Assembly: GCA_018398585.1 (NCBI GenBank)
Contig: JAGTTD010000010.1
Location: 23,569,739 to 23,633,738 of the forward strand
Reading direction: 5' to 3'
Length of the DNA: 64,000 nt
Origin: Simmondsia chinensis
Taxonomy: Eukaryota > Streptophyta > Magnoliopsida > Caryophyllales > Simmondsiaceae
The first letter of the stretch is position 1. Each line of letters begins with the position of its first letter. Positions 10,640 to 22,281 of this stretch are shown piece by piece. The translations under genes and the position numbers were made by a program. The notes below the pieces were generated by a model that saw only the letters and a list, made by a program, of their open reading frames with translations, searched no databases and was not told the origin of the DNA.

Positions 10640-11020
10640 CCCCTTTAATGCTAAAATTTAAAAACTTTTGAAGTTTGCCTTAAAACTCAAACTTTTGCTA
10701 GGGAAGAGGCTTTGTAAACATGTTTACTATTCGTTCATTTGCGCTGCACTAGCTCCATTTTGATGCTCTCTTGTCCAATTAACTCTCTTATGAAATGAAG
10801 GGAAATTTCAATGCACTTTAAGCAATTGTGATGGACTGGATTCTTTGTCATTGCTATTGTGGACTAATTATCACAATATATAATTGTTGCCTCATTTTGA
10901 GCCTGCTTCATATCTTCTAAAATTCTTTGCAGCCAGACAGCTTGACAAGCTGCAGCAAGCCATATACTCTGCTTCTGACAATGACAATGCAATGGATGGC
11001 TGCGTCATTGAACTCCATGA
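10640..11020 (-). pseudogene. C1 RNase H fragment, distal half
   Basis: Minus strand. This continues the RNase H that was cut by G1. Across the junction the frame reads DDRKSMMSYVLTIGSGPVSW (right of G1), then SSMTQPSIALSLSEAEYMA (left of G1), the copia SSAEAEY block. It then continues in shifted frames with QAVWLQRILEDM, YCDN and FHFIREL. Frameshifts and stops are present. Confidence 0.75.
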
Positions 11021-11528
11021 TGATACAGCGCGTGATGGGAAAAAGTGGGCAACGAAAAGGTTCAACGGCCTTCCCTTTTTAATTTTATTATTACTAAAAT
11101 AAAATTAACAAAAGAGGTTCATAAAACTCGTTTCTCATAGGTCGAGAACTCGAGGTTACAAAAAGGAAGAAAATAATTTATTGGAATTCTAATTGGATGA
11201 TCCTAAACTAGCATAACATCCCTTTATATAGATGAGGGATTCCTCATCAAATCCAAATCAAATCTAAACCTAATTATGGAAATAAATCAACTAATAAAGG
11301 AGAAATCAAAATTAAGGAAAGAGATAATCTAAACAAGGAAAAGATATCAAATAAACGGAAAGAATCAAAACCGGCTCCTAGAATCAAACCGGAAATCTCG
11401 CAAAGCCTTCAACCGTGCTTGACCATGGTGGCGTCAAGATCAGGTGACGCCAAGTACTCGCCCTGCCTGTTCTTGCAGTAGGATCCTTTTGCCAAGCTGG
11501 GGTCTAGGCGCCTAAGCTCGCTGCATCA
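11021..11528 (-). repeat. G1 3' LTR
   Basis: Begins TGATACAGCGCG and ends GCTGCATCA on the plus strand. It pairs with 16,336-16,842. Confidence 0.9.
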
Positions 11529-13293
11529 TCCTCTCAGGTTGGAGAGAATTCGCTCTTGAATTTGTTGGTGGATCAACACGGATATTCTCACCAATGTAAG
11601 GACTGAGATGTTTGACGTTAAAAATATCTGAAGTTCGCATACCAGGCAGCAATTGTAGACGGTAAGCATTGTCGTTGACCTTCTCAAGGACCGTTAAAAG
11701 GCCTATCTTGCGGGCCGAGAGCTTATTATACTCCCAAGAAGGAAAGCGTTCTCGTGTTAGAATAGCACAAACTTTCTGTCTAACTTGGAGTTGCAGTCGT
11801 CGTCGCCTGTTATCACGGTAGTCCTTGTACTTGGCGTTAATCTTCAATAACCGCTCCCTTGTCTGTTCATGAATGTCCTGAAGGGAAGATATGAAGTCTT
11901 CTGCCTTGCCATGAGGACGCGCCAAGTATGGAACTGGCGCCAAGTCAATAGGAGCTCGTGGAGTGAACCCATAGACAACTTGGAACAGTGTGAACCCTGT
12001 GCTTTTGTTTACCGAACTGTTGTAGGCGAATTCAACTTGGTGAAGCTTCTGTGCCCAACTCTTGGGATTTTCTGCAGCTAAACATCGAAGTATGTTTCCT
12101 AAGGAAAGGTTGGTGACCTTAGTTTGGCCATCGGTTTGCGGGCAATGGACAGTGCTGAAGGAAAGTGTAGTGTTCGCCAACTTCCAAAGGCTGCGCCGGA
12201 AATAGTTGATGAACCGGACGTCTCTGTCAGACTTAATGCTGGACGGTAAGCCATGGAGCTTGTAAACGTCTTTGAACTAAAGACTTGCAACGTAGGTGGC
12301 GTTTGCTGCCTTCTTGCATCCAATGAAGTGAGCCATTTTCGAAAATCGATCAACAACAACGAAAATGGAATCAATTCCGCCAACTGTTCATGGTAACCCC
12401 AATACGAAGTCTATGCTCACATCTGTCCATGGTTGATCCGGTACTGGTAACGGTAAGTAGAGACTAACATTCATCATTCCACCTTTAGAGATCTGACAAG
12501 TACGGCATCGCTCGACAAATCTTTCAACCTCTTTGCGGATTGTGGGCCAGAAGTAGGTGGCGGTAATGAGCTTTAACGTCTTATCTCTACCAACATGCCC
12601 AACGTTATGCTTCTCTTCTATTATCTTCTGACGCCAACTAGAGTTCGGTACACATAGTTGGTTTCCCTTAAACAAATACCCATCGTGGATTGAGTAATCC
12701 GGTACTGGGCCAAGTTGTGCGTCACGCCAAATGCCATTGAACGTTGGGTCATCACGGTACCTATCCTTGAAATGCTCGAACCCGGTAACTTCAGTCTCAC
12801 ATTGCGTTAAGACCATGGTCCTCCTGCTTAAGGCGTCAGCCACCTTATTCATTGCGCCAGAAGTGTGTTTGATTGAGAAGTGGAAGATGAAACCCGCCCA
12901 CTTGGCATGCCTCTCTGACAACTTCTCTTGACTATTGATAAATTTCAGGGCTATGTTGTCTGAGTATAGAATAAACTCACGGTTTGCTAGATAAGATTTC
13001 CAATGTCGGAGCGCACTGACCAAAGCGTAAAACTCTAAGTCGTATGTCAAATATCTCAATTTACTCCCATGAAGCTTCTCATTGAAGAAAGCAACCGGTC
13101 TTCGTTCTTGACTTAGGACGGCGCCAATACCAACCTTGGAAGCGTCGGTGTGCAGCTTAAACGTCTTCTGAAAGTCTGGTAAGGCCAACACTGGGGCTGT
13201 TGTCAGCTTTTCCTTGATGATGGTGAAAGCAGATGCAGCTTCAAGCGTCCAAACAAAAGAACCCTTCTTAAGGAAATCTGTGATAGGGGCCAC
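11512..13293 (-). pseudogene. G1 RNase H and integrase remnant
   Basis: Minus strand, three open pieces. 13,293-12,388 holds the RNase H (LHTDASKVGIGAVLSQ, then DLEFYALVSALRHW and LYSDNIALKFI) and the integrase HHCC zinc-binding region (HNVGHVGRDKTLKLI, then YFWPTIRKEVERFV, then CRTCQISKG). It then enters the catalytic core (WTDVSIDFVLGLP). 12,383-12,099 continues the core in a broken frame. 12,180-11,512 gives the end of the core (FSTVHCPQTDGQTKVTN) and the C-terminal region ending FNVKHLSPY. No chromodomain of the usual type follows. At least two frameshifts. Confidence 0.85.
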
Positions 13294-13350
13294 TATGGAG
13301 CTGAAGCCAAGAACAAAGCGCCTATAGAATGACGCCAGTCCATGGAAGCT

Positions 13351-14261
13351 TCACGCTTCGCCAATGGTTTTCGGCGGTGGCCAGTCACGGATAGCTGCAA
13401 TTTTGCCTTCATCAGCCGAAATACCGTCCTTGGAAATAATAAAGCCAAGGAAGGTCACCTTCTCCCTCATAAATTCACACTTTTTCAATGTTGCGAACAA
13501 ACTCTGACTTCTCAAAGTAAGAAGAACCTCTCTCAAATGATTGACGTGCTTAATACAGTTACGACTATAAATTAAAATGTCATCAAAGCAGACGATGACA
13601 AACTTGCCAATGAATGGACTTTATACCTGATTCATGAACCTCATGAAGGTACTAGGCACGTTAGAGAGACCAAATGGCATAACCAACCACTCATAAAGTC
13701 CTTCTCTTGTCTTGAAGGCTGTCTTCCATTCATCGCGGGAAATATTCGTATCTGATGGTAGCCACTTTTGAGGTCCAGCTTGGTGAATACCTTGGCGCTT
13801 TGTAATTGGTCCAATAGATCATCCAGTCTTGGGATTGGGAAACGGTACCGCACTGTTATTTTGTTGATGGCTCTACTATCCACACACATATGCCAACTCC
13901 CATCCTTATTTGGTGTCAGCAGGGCCGGGACAGCGCAAGGACTCAAGCTCTCCTTGATGAAACCTCTAGCAAGCAACTCCTCAACTTGGCGCCTGAGCTC
14001 TTCATGCTCAGAAGGACTCATGCGGTAATGGGGTTTGTTTGGTAGGGAAGCGCCAAGGAACAGATCGATCCTGTGCTGAATGTCACGCAAAGGCGGCAGT
14101 GTGGCCGGTAATTCGTCTGGGAACACATCAGCGAACTCTTTTAATAGAGGCAAGATCTCACTCGGTGGCTCGGCCGGCACACTGTCAGCTTCCTTTCCAA
14201 TCAGAACGAACACAACCTTGGTGTCGCCAACTTCTTTAGCAAACATGGCGCGACCCTGCAC
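13351..14261 (-). pseudogene. G1 reverse transcriptase remnant
   Basis: Minus strand. Protease-RT linker and [36 protein letters not shown], then [20 protein letters not shown] and [15 protein letters not shown]. After a frame change the active site FDDILIYS is readable at about 13,590-13,565. It is followed by LFATLKKCEFM and VTFLGFIISKDGI at 13,536-13,351. The catalytic Asp pair is intact, but the frame is broken around 13,640-13,730 and at 13,540. Confidence 0.85.
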
Positions 14262-14420
14262 ATTGGGGTGTTAAGCCACGGTAGCCTTTGGTTGCTCCTT
14301 CTTCTTGGGTAAAAGTACTGTTTTCACTCCTTCATACATGAAACTGTACGTGTTTCTCCGTCCGTCGTGCACAGCTCCTCGGTCATATTGCCAAGGACGC
14401 CCTAAGAGTAGGCGACATGC

Positions 14421-14823
14421 TGTTATGAATCGATGAATTTTGATTGTAATTTTTTTGGTTGTATTTTCGGTTATAGTTTCCATTGTTGGGTTGTAATGTT
14501 TCAAATGTTAGTTGAGTAGGAATTGGCGCCATAAGGAGTCGGTCGGTCAAGCTAGGGTCAAACTTGGTGGCTGCTGCAGAATTGGCGCCAAAAGCTGTTA
14601 GAGTTAGTTAAGTTTGAGTTGTCTTGATTCATTGCACCCGATTGTGTATAAATAAGCCCCTAGCTTGTAATCTCATCATTCAATGATTAAAATTCAGAAT
14701 TCCTTTGGAATTTCTCTCTCTTTTCCCATCTCCTTCTCTATTTCTCATCCCCTTTCACTTCTCTTCTCATCTTAGCTCTTCTTTTACAAGGTTAGCCTTT
14801 CAATTTTGAATTGGAAGCTAACA
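14421..14823 (+). repeat. Solo gypsy LTR inserted in G1
   Basis: 403 bp, starting TGTTATGAATCG and ending GGAAGCTAACA, flanked by the 5-bp TSD CATGC (14,416-14,420 and 14,824-14,828). It has a TATA-like TGTATAAATAAG and a pyrimidine-rich tail with repeated TTCTCATC, like the LTR tails of G2 and N1. Plus orientation, no internal sequence. It is the product of LTR-LTR recombination of a third nesting level. Confidence 0.85.
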
Positions 14824-16300
14824 CATGCATCCATGGCGACTACATTGCACCATACTCCCTCCTTGTATCTTGGTCCTATTGAGAAATTCACGAAACATCG
14901 TTTGGAAAGCATCACCTGATTACCCTTCTTTAGCCAAGACAAACGGTATGGTTGAGGATGGGCTTCAGTCTTTAACGCAAATTTGTTAACAGCCTCTTCG
15001 GAGACGACGTTCTCACAGCTTCCCGAGTCTATAACCACACGGCAAACTTTCTCGCCGATAGTACAGGTCGTTTGGAAGATATGGTTCCTCAACCAGCTGT
15101 CTCCTTGTTCATTCCTTGGCATGGGGTAGAAACGCCTAACGATTAGACATTGACCCTCATCTCCTATAATGGGGTCCTCTTCTTGTTCCGCTAATTCTTC
15201 TTGACCATCTTCTTCAATGGCCTTGTCTTCCTCTTCAGTAGGCTCGTTAATGAGAAGAGCCTTACCCAGTCTATCTCCCTTTCGGCATTCGGAGGCACGG
15301 TGACCTACTTCTCCGCACTTGAAGCAACGTATACGGGATGAACCGCTTGCCTCTTGATTAACCTGCTTCCCAATAACAACGGAAGGGGCTCTGTTTTGGG
15401 TGTTTTGATTCTGAGTTGGCGGTACATGGTTTTGATCCCTATTGCTTGCTTGTGTGTTCCCAGTCACGCCATAATGGCAGAGCCTTTGTTGCCGTTCCAT
15501 ATTTACGGCTCTCTGAGATGCCTCAGCCACAGTAAAGATATCAAACATGTTGAGTACGTCTTGGATGGGCTCTCTTAGGCCACTAATAAAGCGATCCGCC
15601 AACTTTTCTTCAGACTCTGCCAAGTCGTTTCTGGCGACTAGGGAGTTGAACTCAGCAGTGTAGTTTTCAACGGACTTCAAACCTTGGCGTAACCCTTGAA
15701 AGCGCTGGTACATGATCCGTGCATGATTGTACGGTAAGAAGGCGCTATGAAGGTGTTTCTTCATTTTCTCCCACGTTTCAATCTTGGACTTTCCTTGCCT
15801 GAACCGAGTTTGTTTCAATTGGTGCCACCGGGCGGCGGCTCTACCCCGAAGGCGAGTAGCGACGAGCGGCGCCTACTTTCTCTCCGGTATCTCCCTAAAT
15901 TCAAGGACTTCCTCGACGGCTACAAGCCAATCTAAGAACTCTTCCGGACGTCCTCCTCCATTGAACTCCGGTATCTCGATCCGAAGCCCGGATTCCCACC
16001 TCCGACCGTCACGATCTTCACCACGGCGCTGTTGGCGCCTGGGCCTTGGGTTTGGTTGGTCTTCATCGAACAAATGGTTCACAAAGGGGTCACCGTCTTC
16101 ACCATTCACACCAGGCGAAGGGTGGCGTTGGTACCTCGCTCCACCCATAGAGTTGAGGTTAGCACCGATTTGGACCAAGTGTTGCTCGATTCGCCGGAAT
16201 CTCTCTTCCAATTCCTCAAATCTCTTTCGTGCTGCTGGTGACGATCTCGGTCGGTAACGTCTTCCACGGTGGCGTTCCTCTGACGTCTTCCAGGGGCCAT
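14784..16300 (-). pseudogene. G1 gag and protease remnant
   Basis: Minus strand. The likely start is the ATG at 16,300-16,298 (MAPGRRQRN), just inside the primer binding site. A frame change near 16,200-16,240 leads into FEELEERFRRIEQHL, then EFNGGGRPEEFLDWL. A stop at about 15,873 is followed by the gag body (MYQRFQGLRQGLKSVENYTA, then LADRFISGLREPIQDVL), one zinc knuckle CFKCGEVGHRASEC at about 15,320, and the aspartic protease motif VVIDSGSCENVVSE at about 15,030. The usual protease core is DTGA/DSGS. The frame ends in the solo LTR. Confidence 0.85.
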
Positions 16301-16319
16301 TGTTACAGGAAGCGAACCT

Positions 16320-16335
16320 GTGCTTTGATACCAGA
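16320..16335 (-). other. G1 primer binding site
   Basis: The minus strand reads TGGTATCAAAGCACAG directly after the 5' LTR end, complementary to the 3' end of initiator tRNA-Met. The first base pair lies two to three bases from the LTR edge. Confidence 0.75.
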
Positions 16336-16842
16336 TGATACAGCGCGTGATGGGAAAAATTGGGCAACGGAAAGGTTCAACAGCCTTCCCTTTTGAATTT
16401 TATTATTATTGAAATAAAATTAACAAAAGAGGTTCATAAACTCATTTCTCACAGGTCGAGAACTCGAGGTTACAAAAAGGAAGAAAATAATTTATTGGAA
16501 TTCTAATTGGATGATCCTAAACTAGCATAACATCCCTTTATATAGATTAGGGATTCCTAATCAAATCCAAATCAAATCTCAACCTAATTAAGGAAATAAA
16601 TCAACTCATAAAGGATAAATCAAAATTAAGGAAAGAGATAATCTAAACAAGGAAAAGATATCAAATAAACAGAAAGAATCAAAACCGGCTCCTAGAATCA
16701 AACCGGAAATCTCGCAAAGCCTTCAACCGCACTTGACCATGGTGGCGCCAAGATCAAGTGACTCCAAGTACTCGCCCTGCGTGTTCCTGCCGTAGGTTCC
16801 TTCCGCCAAGATGGGGTCTAGGTGCCTAAGCTCGCTGCATCA
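16336..16842 (-). repeat. G1 5' LTR
   Basis: 507 bp pair of the left LTR. Differences are concentrated in the first 130 bases and include several G/A and C/T changes. Confidence 0.9.
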
Positions 16843-16847
16843 CATGA

Positions 16848-17600
16848 CACAGGCCCTGAGCCGATTGTGAGCACATAACTCATCATGCTCTTTCGATCAT
16901 CAACAAAACCTTCCCAATCATTTTCAAAATAGCCAGATAGCTTAAAATTGCTAGTGTTGGTAAACCAATTACCAAATGTACATAGCACAAAACTCATTTT
17001 ACAGCTCCAAAGTGTGTCTTGCTCGGACTTTGCATAAAATGTGACAAGAAACTAGTTGCTTGTACAATGTCTTGTCTAGTATTCATAAGAGAGAGTAAAC
17101 TCCCAATTAAACTTTGATATAGCCGTGTATCTATTTTCTCTTCGCCATCATTCAAATTGGACTTCGGATTTGTGCACGTTAGAGTTTTCACTGGTTTGCA
17201 TTCATTCAACTGAAGTTCTTAAGAAGTTCATTTGCATGCTTCTATGACATGATGATTCCATCTACTTCTTGCCTCACTTCTGGCCAAGAAAAAAGTTCAT
17301 CAAGCCTAAATCTATCTCAAGCTCTTCTATCATAAGACTTTTGAACTAATTTATCAATTTGACACTATGGCCAGTATAGATCAAATCATCGACATAGAAG
17401 AAAATTACAAGGATTTCAGTGATACCTCTTGTTTTGAAATAGAATGTAGGCGCACTTATACTCCTTTTAAAACCGTGCTTGCTGAAATGAAGAACAATCT
17501 TGCCATACTGGGCCCTTGGAGCTTGCTTGAGGCCATAAAAGGCTTTGTTCAATTTATAGACCTTATTGTCCTCTCCAACTAGTTCATATCATCTTGTTTG
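16848..17600 (-). pseudogene. C1 reverse transcriptase and proximal RNase H remnant
   Basis: Minus strand. RT: MNKAFYGLKQAPRAQYGKI (family LYGLKQAPRAWY; the Trp is Gln here) and the active site FFYVDDLIYTG at about 17,400. 17,209-16,994 gives YQSLIGSLLSLMNTRQDIV and FMQSPSKTHFGAVK, the copia region between RT and RNase H. The RNase H start DDRKSMMSYV lies at about 16,900. Frames are broken around 17,210-17,345. Confidence 0.8.
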
Positions 17601-17635
17601 TTGCATGTAAACCTCTTTATCCATAAAACCATTTA

Positions 17636-17655
17636 TAAAAAAAAAAAAAAAAAAA
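17636..17655. repeat. Poly(A) tract
   Basis: A run of about 20 A (plus strand) within the decayed copia C1; origin unclear. Confidence 0.7.
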
Positions 17656-19001
17656 AGCTGACTTTACATTAAATTGATATACCTTCCAATGGTGCTAAGC
17701 AAGTAGAGCTAGGACAATTCCAAAGGTACCAAATTCAAAATCTACACCTTCTCGTTGCATATATCCACGAGTGACCAGCATTGCTTTATGCTTTTGGATT
17801 GAGCCGTATGATTTGGATTTCAGCTTGAAGATACATTTCAATCCAACAAGTTATTTTCCGCTAGGTAAATCAACAAGTTATTATGTATTTTTTCCTTTTA
17901 TTGCTTTAACGTCTTCCATGCCATCACACCACCCTGTTGCAGCGTCTTCTATAATAACCTGGTTCATCAGCTTATGCAAAAAATTGACATGTTCCTACTA
18001 CCTCATAAATTTCACTCAATGTCTTCATTATTTGTGATGCTGACTCAAAGGATGATGCATTGGGTGAGGTTGTGCATGAAGGAGTAGTAGAGTTTGAGGA
18101 GCTTGATACATTTCTCTCTTGTGTTTAAGGATTGGGGCTAGCCGTAGCTTCAACAATCAATTTATCATCATCCGCAACAAAACTCTAAATATGTTGTAGG
18201 TTGTTCCTATCCCAAGCATTTCTTTCCTCAAACAAAACATCAAGGCTAATTAGAAGCTTCTTACTACGAGGATTGCAACATCGGTATCCTTTTATTTTCA
18301 TTACTATAGCCCACAAATATGTATTTTATGCTATGATTTCCATCTCTTCTAAGATGGAATATGAACATAAGCTATGCAACCAAAAACTTTAAAGTTACCT
18401 TGGGCTTCCATCCATACCAAGCTTCAAATGCTGTTTGTTTGTATGACATTCTATTGAGAATATAAGTTTTTGTATGCTCAGCTTTAGCCCAAAAACTTTT
18501 TTGAATATTCTAAACTTTTAGCATATATTTTGCTATCTCAACAAGACTACTATTCTTTTTCTCTGCAACCCTATCTTGTTATGGGAATTAACTTGTTTTC
18601 AACTATCTTTGAACATCAAAAGTTGCACAAAATCATCAAAATTCTCTGATACAAATTCTCCACTGCAATTTGTTTGCAAGATTTTCAAATGTTGCTTATT
18701 TTGTTTCTCAATGAAAGACTGAAATTTCTTCAAAAATGAATTCTGTTTAAGAAATTAAACCCGTTTCATTCAACTAAAAACATTAATAAGTACAAGGAAG
18801 TACCTACTTCCAATTAAGTGAACATATGCGCATTGGTCCACAGAGATCTACATGTACAAGATCCACATGTTCCGTTGCTCTTCTTGATTTTTCTTTTGGA
18901 AATGCATCTCGATGTTGCTTTCCAACCATGCTACTCTCACATGCTTCGTCAACTTTCTTAATTGCAGGAAAATCACGTACCATATTCAATTTTGAAAACA
19001 A
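17656..19001 (-). pseudogene. C1 integrase and 5' RT region, heavily decayed
   Basis: Minus strand. 19,001-18,804 gives CESSMVGKQHRDAFPKEKS and HVDLVHVDLCGPMR, the copia pre-integrase to integrase transition (family C..C..GK..R..FP and H.DLCGP). Downstream to 17,656 only scattered integrase and RT-like short frames remain, with many stops. No frame long enough to place the catalytic DDE residues with confidence. Confidence 0.65.
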
Positions 19002-19115
19002 TTCAAACTCCTAAAATTCAGGTGACCGAATCTATGATGCCAAAACCAATCTTCAGGCAAAGAAACCTCAACACATGCTTGCTATTGTAATAGATGTTAA
19101 CAGAATGATTCTATT

Positions 19116-20290
19116 CTATTTGTATCTCAATGAACAAATCTTTCTTGGTCTACTTTTTAAACCCATAGAAGTTTGATTTTCAAATACAATTGAATGGCTA
19201 TCAAGCAAAAATTTCCGAACACTTAGAAAACTTGAATTTAACGTAGGGACGTATAAGACATTTTGAATGCAATTTAGACCAAGAGTTTCTAATTTTATAG
19301 TATGTTTTCCTTTAGCTTCGCAAAAAGTGCCATCGCCTATTGTCACTTTGCTGGGAATGGACTCATCCAAGTGTGTTAAATATTCCAGTCTACAAGTCAT
19401 ATAATTGCTACACCCACTCTCCACAAACCAAATATCTGATGTGCGCTCTCTAGCAGAATAGCAAGAAAGGAACATGGTTTTAGTCACCCCAACTTCGTTT
19501 TCTTGTTCTAGTTTAGCTTGTTTTTCTTTATCCCAACAACAATTTTCTACATGACCATACTTCTTATAGTAGGAACACCACTTAGTATTGCTATTGTCAC
19601 CTCTATCAATGTTTCTTGAACAATGATAGTTGTTTCTGAAATGCTCACCTTTGCCTCCTGTCCCACAAGAACAGGCATCATCACACCCTTTATTGAATCC
19701 TTCTTTAATACCTAAAATCACCTAAACGTCTATCATCTTGAGTCAATTGCACCTTGCTGTGAAAGGCATTTTCAATAGCTACAAGATCATATTTATTTAT
19801 CATGTCTTCATGGGAATTTAGTGAACCAAACAACTCATCAATTGTTAGTTCACTTAGATTCTTCGATTCTTTATTTGCAGCCACTATGTTATCATATTTC
19901 TTAGCAAATTTATAAGAGCTTAGGATATAGCTCTTTCATCAGTTAATGCTTCGCCATATTTCTTCATTTGATTAACACCACTCATTATCCTGCTAGAGTA
20001 ATCATCCGATGTTTTTGTCTCTTCCATAAACATGCACTTGAAATGTCAGCGTCCTGCTTGAAGTTTCGTTGAGTACCTTGGCTTTGCCTTTGTAACCCTT
20101 CTATAGAGCAACCATGTACCTTTAGATCTTGTTGCATTTGAAATGCGACGAAAATTGTATCTTCAAAAGCCAATTGAATAAAGAACAAGGCTTTGGCATC
20201 CTCCTTTTGAGTACGTCTCAAATTCGCAGCTGATACTCCATCCTCAATGTAACCTTTTTCCACCACATCCCAAAGATCTTGTGAGAAAAA
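19116..20290 (-). pseudogene. C1 gag and protease remnant
   Basis: Minus strand. The gag N-terminal part is at 20,266-19,985 (MVEKGYIEDG, then KEDAKALFFIQLAFEDTIF), with stops after it. 19,721-19,116 carries a degraded zinc knuckle (CSYYKKYGHVENCCW) and the protease motif WFVESGCSNYMT at about 19,430 (family W..DSGCSNHMT; the catalytic Asp is Glu here), then KVTIGDGTFCEAKGKHTI and LNCIQNVLYVPTL. The Glu for Asp in the protease, together with frameshifts, shows loss of function. Confidence 0.8.
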
Positions 20291-20471
20291 ACGAAGCCTT
20301 CATTTTGGTACACCAAAAATCATACATGCTACCTTGAAAGTGCAAGATTGAGGGTTGTGAGATGCTCATTCCCTTGTTGTTTTCCATCTCCCTGGCTACT
20401 TGAGGTGAATCAAACAAAAAAAAAAATAAAAAATAAAAAATAAAAAAATGGAGATGACACTATCTAATAAC

Positions 20472-20489
20472 AACCTAGCTTTGATACCG
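20472..20489 (-). other. C1 primer binding site
   Basis: The minus strand reads GGTATCAAAGCTAGG just inside the 5' LTR end, close to the usual initiator tRNA-Met site TGGTATCAGAGC. Confidence 0.65.
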
Positions 20490-20841
20490 TGTAGTCCAAT
20501 GCCTTAATATAGCTGAAATTTAAAAGAGCAAATAAGAGAACCACACTCACGAATACTTCTCCACATAGCAACGTCTTTCTCATAGAGAATTTTCTAAGAT
20601 GCAAAATGAGTACCTTTTTATTCATATGCAAGACTCCTTAAACGCTAACAAGCTAGAATAACAAACTCCATATTCTAGTAACAATTAAAAACCACCACTC
20701 ATATCCTAAAATCAAGTTAACAACCTCATAACTACTTCTAAAGAAAAGGATGACCAAATGACTCAATTAAGAACTATTAGGAAAAGAAATCTCACACAAG
20801 AGACTAAATAAATAGATAAATTTTAATATTTTTCTTCAACA
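20490..20841 (-). repeat. C1 5' LTR
   Basis: 352 bp. On the minus strand it begins TGTTGAAGAAAAATATT and ends GGACTACA. Copies or fragments lie at 3,129-3,441, 10,599-10,636 and 51,116-51,410. The tandem duplication starts within this LTR at about 20,544. Confidence 0.8.
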
Positions 20842-20887
20842 ATATCCAACATATTGGAGATCTTCAATCTTGATCTCCATATATGAA

Positions 20888-21465
20888 GGCTGTGTTTGGT
20901 TCAGCTTTTTTACAGCTTAAACTGTGAAAAAACTCTTTTTGACTGCAGGGCTTGCGTTTAGTTGGTAGAAAAGATCTTTTTATATCTTTTTCATAGCTTA
21001 AATAGAAAGATGAAAAAACTGTTTTATAACTAAGCGAAAAAATATGCAAAATTGGATTTTTTCACAGCTTATTTCAGAGAAATGCTTTAAAAATATTATA
21101 TTAATATTAAATCTTCACCTCCATGACCTACTTTTACTTGTTATCATCACTCTCACTGACTGCCACACATTTCATGGTCATGAGTCACTACACTCGCCAT
21201 TTTCCACTACTGTGACCAACTATTATCATAATTCTCTCTTACCTATTATAATTAGATAATTTATATTATTAAGTTATTTTTGTGATTATAATAGAGAAGT
21301 TACTTTTTTATTGTATTGAAATGCTTTATTTTGTAAAAAAGATCTTTCTGCATTGCATAACCAAACACTTCAGTAAAAAAAGATACAGATCTTAAATGAA
21401 CAAATCTTATTAAAACAAATAAGCTGAAAAAAGATAAACTAAAATAAGTTGAACCAAACGTAGCC
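20888..21465. mobile_element. MITE with GGCTRYGTTTGGTTCA inverted termini
   Basis: 578 bp, no coding capacity, AT-rich. The left end GGCTGTGTTTGGTTCAGCTT is matched by the reverse complement of the right end, GGCTACGTTTGGTTCAACTT. Three-base direct repeats GAA flank it (20,885-20,887 and 21,466-21,468). Copy 2 of the duplication (about 51,450-51,475) has no such insert. The terminus wording and the 3-bp duplication suggest the PIF/Harbinger-Tourist type, but hAT cannot be excluded. Confidence 0.8.
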
Positions 21466-21468
21466 GAA

Positions 21469-21736
21469 GTCGGATGTGGAGGCTCTCAATGGCAGTGGCA
21501 AGGGTAGGAAAAGGTGGCAATGGAGTATGGGTTCAGGGAAGGTTGGCGAGGGGAGTAGGTTAGTTGTCAACAGGGTGAAAATGAGTTGGGAGACCTGACA
21601 ACTAGGTAAAAGGGCTCAGGCAACGCTGATGGCCTTGCATTTAGGGTGGGGAGGGATTTTTGTCTTTGCTGGCAGTAGTGGATGGGGAAGGTGTTGATTT
21701 CGAGACTCTTTTTACTTTTAAAATTATTTAAAACAT
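21469..21736. other. Duplicated-unit sequence of unknown nature, copy 1
   Basis: Non-coding. Matches 51,470-51,730, sharing GGCTCTCAATGGC, GGTAGGAAAAGGTGGCAATG and CAACAGGGTGAAA. No gene or element signature seen. Confidence 0.5.
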
Positions 21737-21741
21737 GATTC

Positions 21742-22281
21742 TGTTGGAGTAAATACTTACAAAATCAAGTAAATGGGTAACTTTTCGATCTTCAGGTTTC
21801 GCGGCATGAAGTCACTTTCCTTAAGACTTATTTCAGCGTATGAAATAGTCTCGGGATACAACGATAACCAAAAATATGGAGTGAAAGTATGTAAGAGGAG
21901 ATATAGGGAGATGTAAGAGAATGACTGTTTTCACATATAAGAACTTGTTTTCATCATCATTCGTCAACATTGATGGTGGGGTATATATAGCAAAACAAGT
22001 GAAAGAAGATGTCCCAAAACCATATCCAAAAAGAGGTGCAACACCCAGGAAGTTAACGCGCGAAACCGGGCAAAAAACTGCCCATGTGTGTCGACACACA
22101 GTTCCGCAGTCTCGATACTCATGTGTCGACACACACCTCTGCATCCCTGTTTCTGTAAGAATGTGTGTCGACACACAAAAACATATCAAAATACATCAAA
22201 ACACTTAGAACACACATTTGGGACCAACGTCAAAACACTACATTCACAAATTTCATTATATAATTTGAAAATACATCAACA
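21742..22281 (-). repeat. C2 3' LTR with three palindromes
   Basis: 540 bp. Contains three copies of a palindrome with core TGTGTCGACACA at about 22,086, 22,120 and 22,161. A TATA-like element (minus strand CTATATATAC) lies near 21,981. Confidence 0.88.

Larger units (their letters stand above)
11021..16842 (-). mobile_element. G1: Ty3/gypsy chromovirus, probably CRM-like
   Basis: A complete element of 5,822 bp flanked by the 5-bp TSD CATGA (11,016-11,020 and 16,843-16,847). LTRs are 11,021-11,528 and 16,336-16,842, about 95% identical by eye. The primer binding site TGGTATCAAAGC (minus strand) lies beside the right LTR, consistent with initiator tRNA-Met. Minus-strand gag, protease, RT, RNase H and integrase follow in gypsy order. 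The integrase frame runs to 11,512, inside the left LTR, a trait known from CRM elements. A solo LTR interrupts it at 14,421-14,823. Several stops and frameshifts make it non-functional. Confidence 0.9.
10599..20841 (-). mobile_element. C1: decayed Ty1/copia element, split by G1
   Basis: Minus-strand copia. The 5' LTR is 20,490-20,841. The primer binding site lies just left of it, gag/zinc finger at about 20,270-19,500, protease at about 19,450, integrase at about 19,000-18,800, RT at 17,550-17,350, and RNase H at 17,209-16,848 continuing at 11,020-10,700. A polypurine tract follows at 10,637-10,648, then a stub of the 3' LTR at 10,599-10,636 that matches the first 38 bases or so of the 5' LTR. 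G1 sits inside the RNase H region. Every domain is interrupted. Domain order (INT before RT) is copia; the clade was not determined. Confidence 0.8.
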
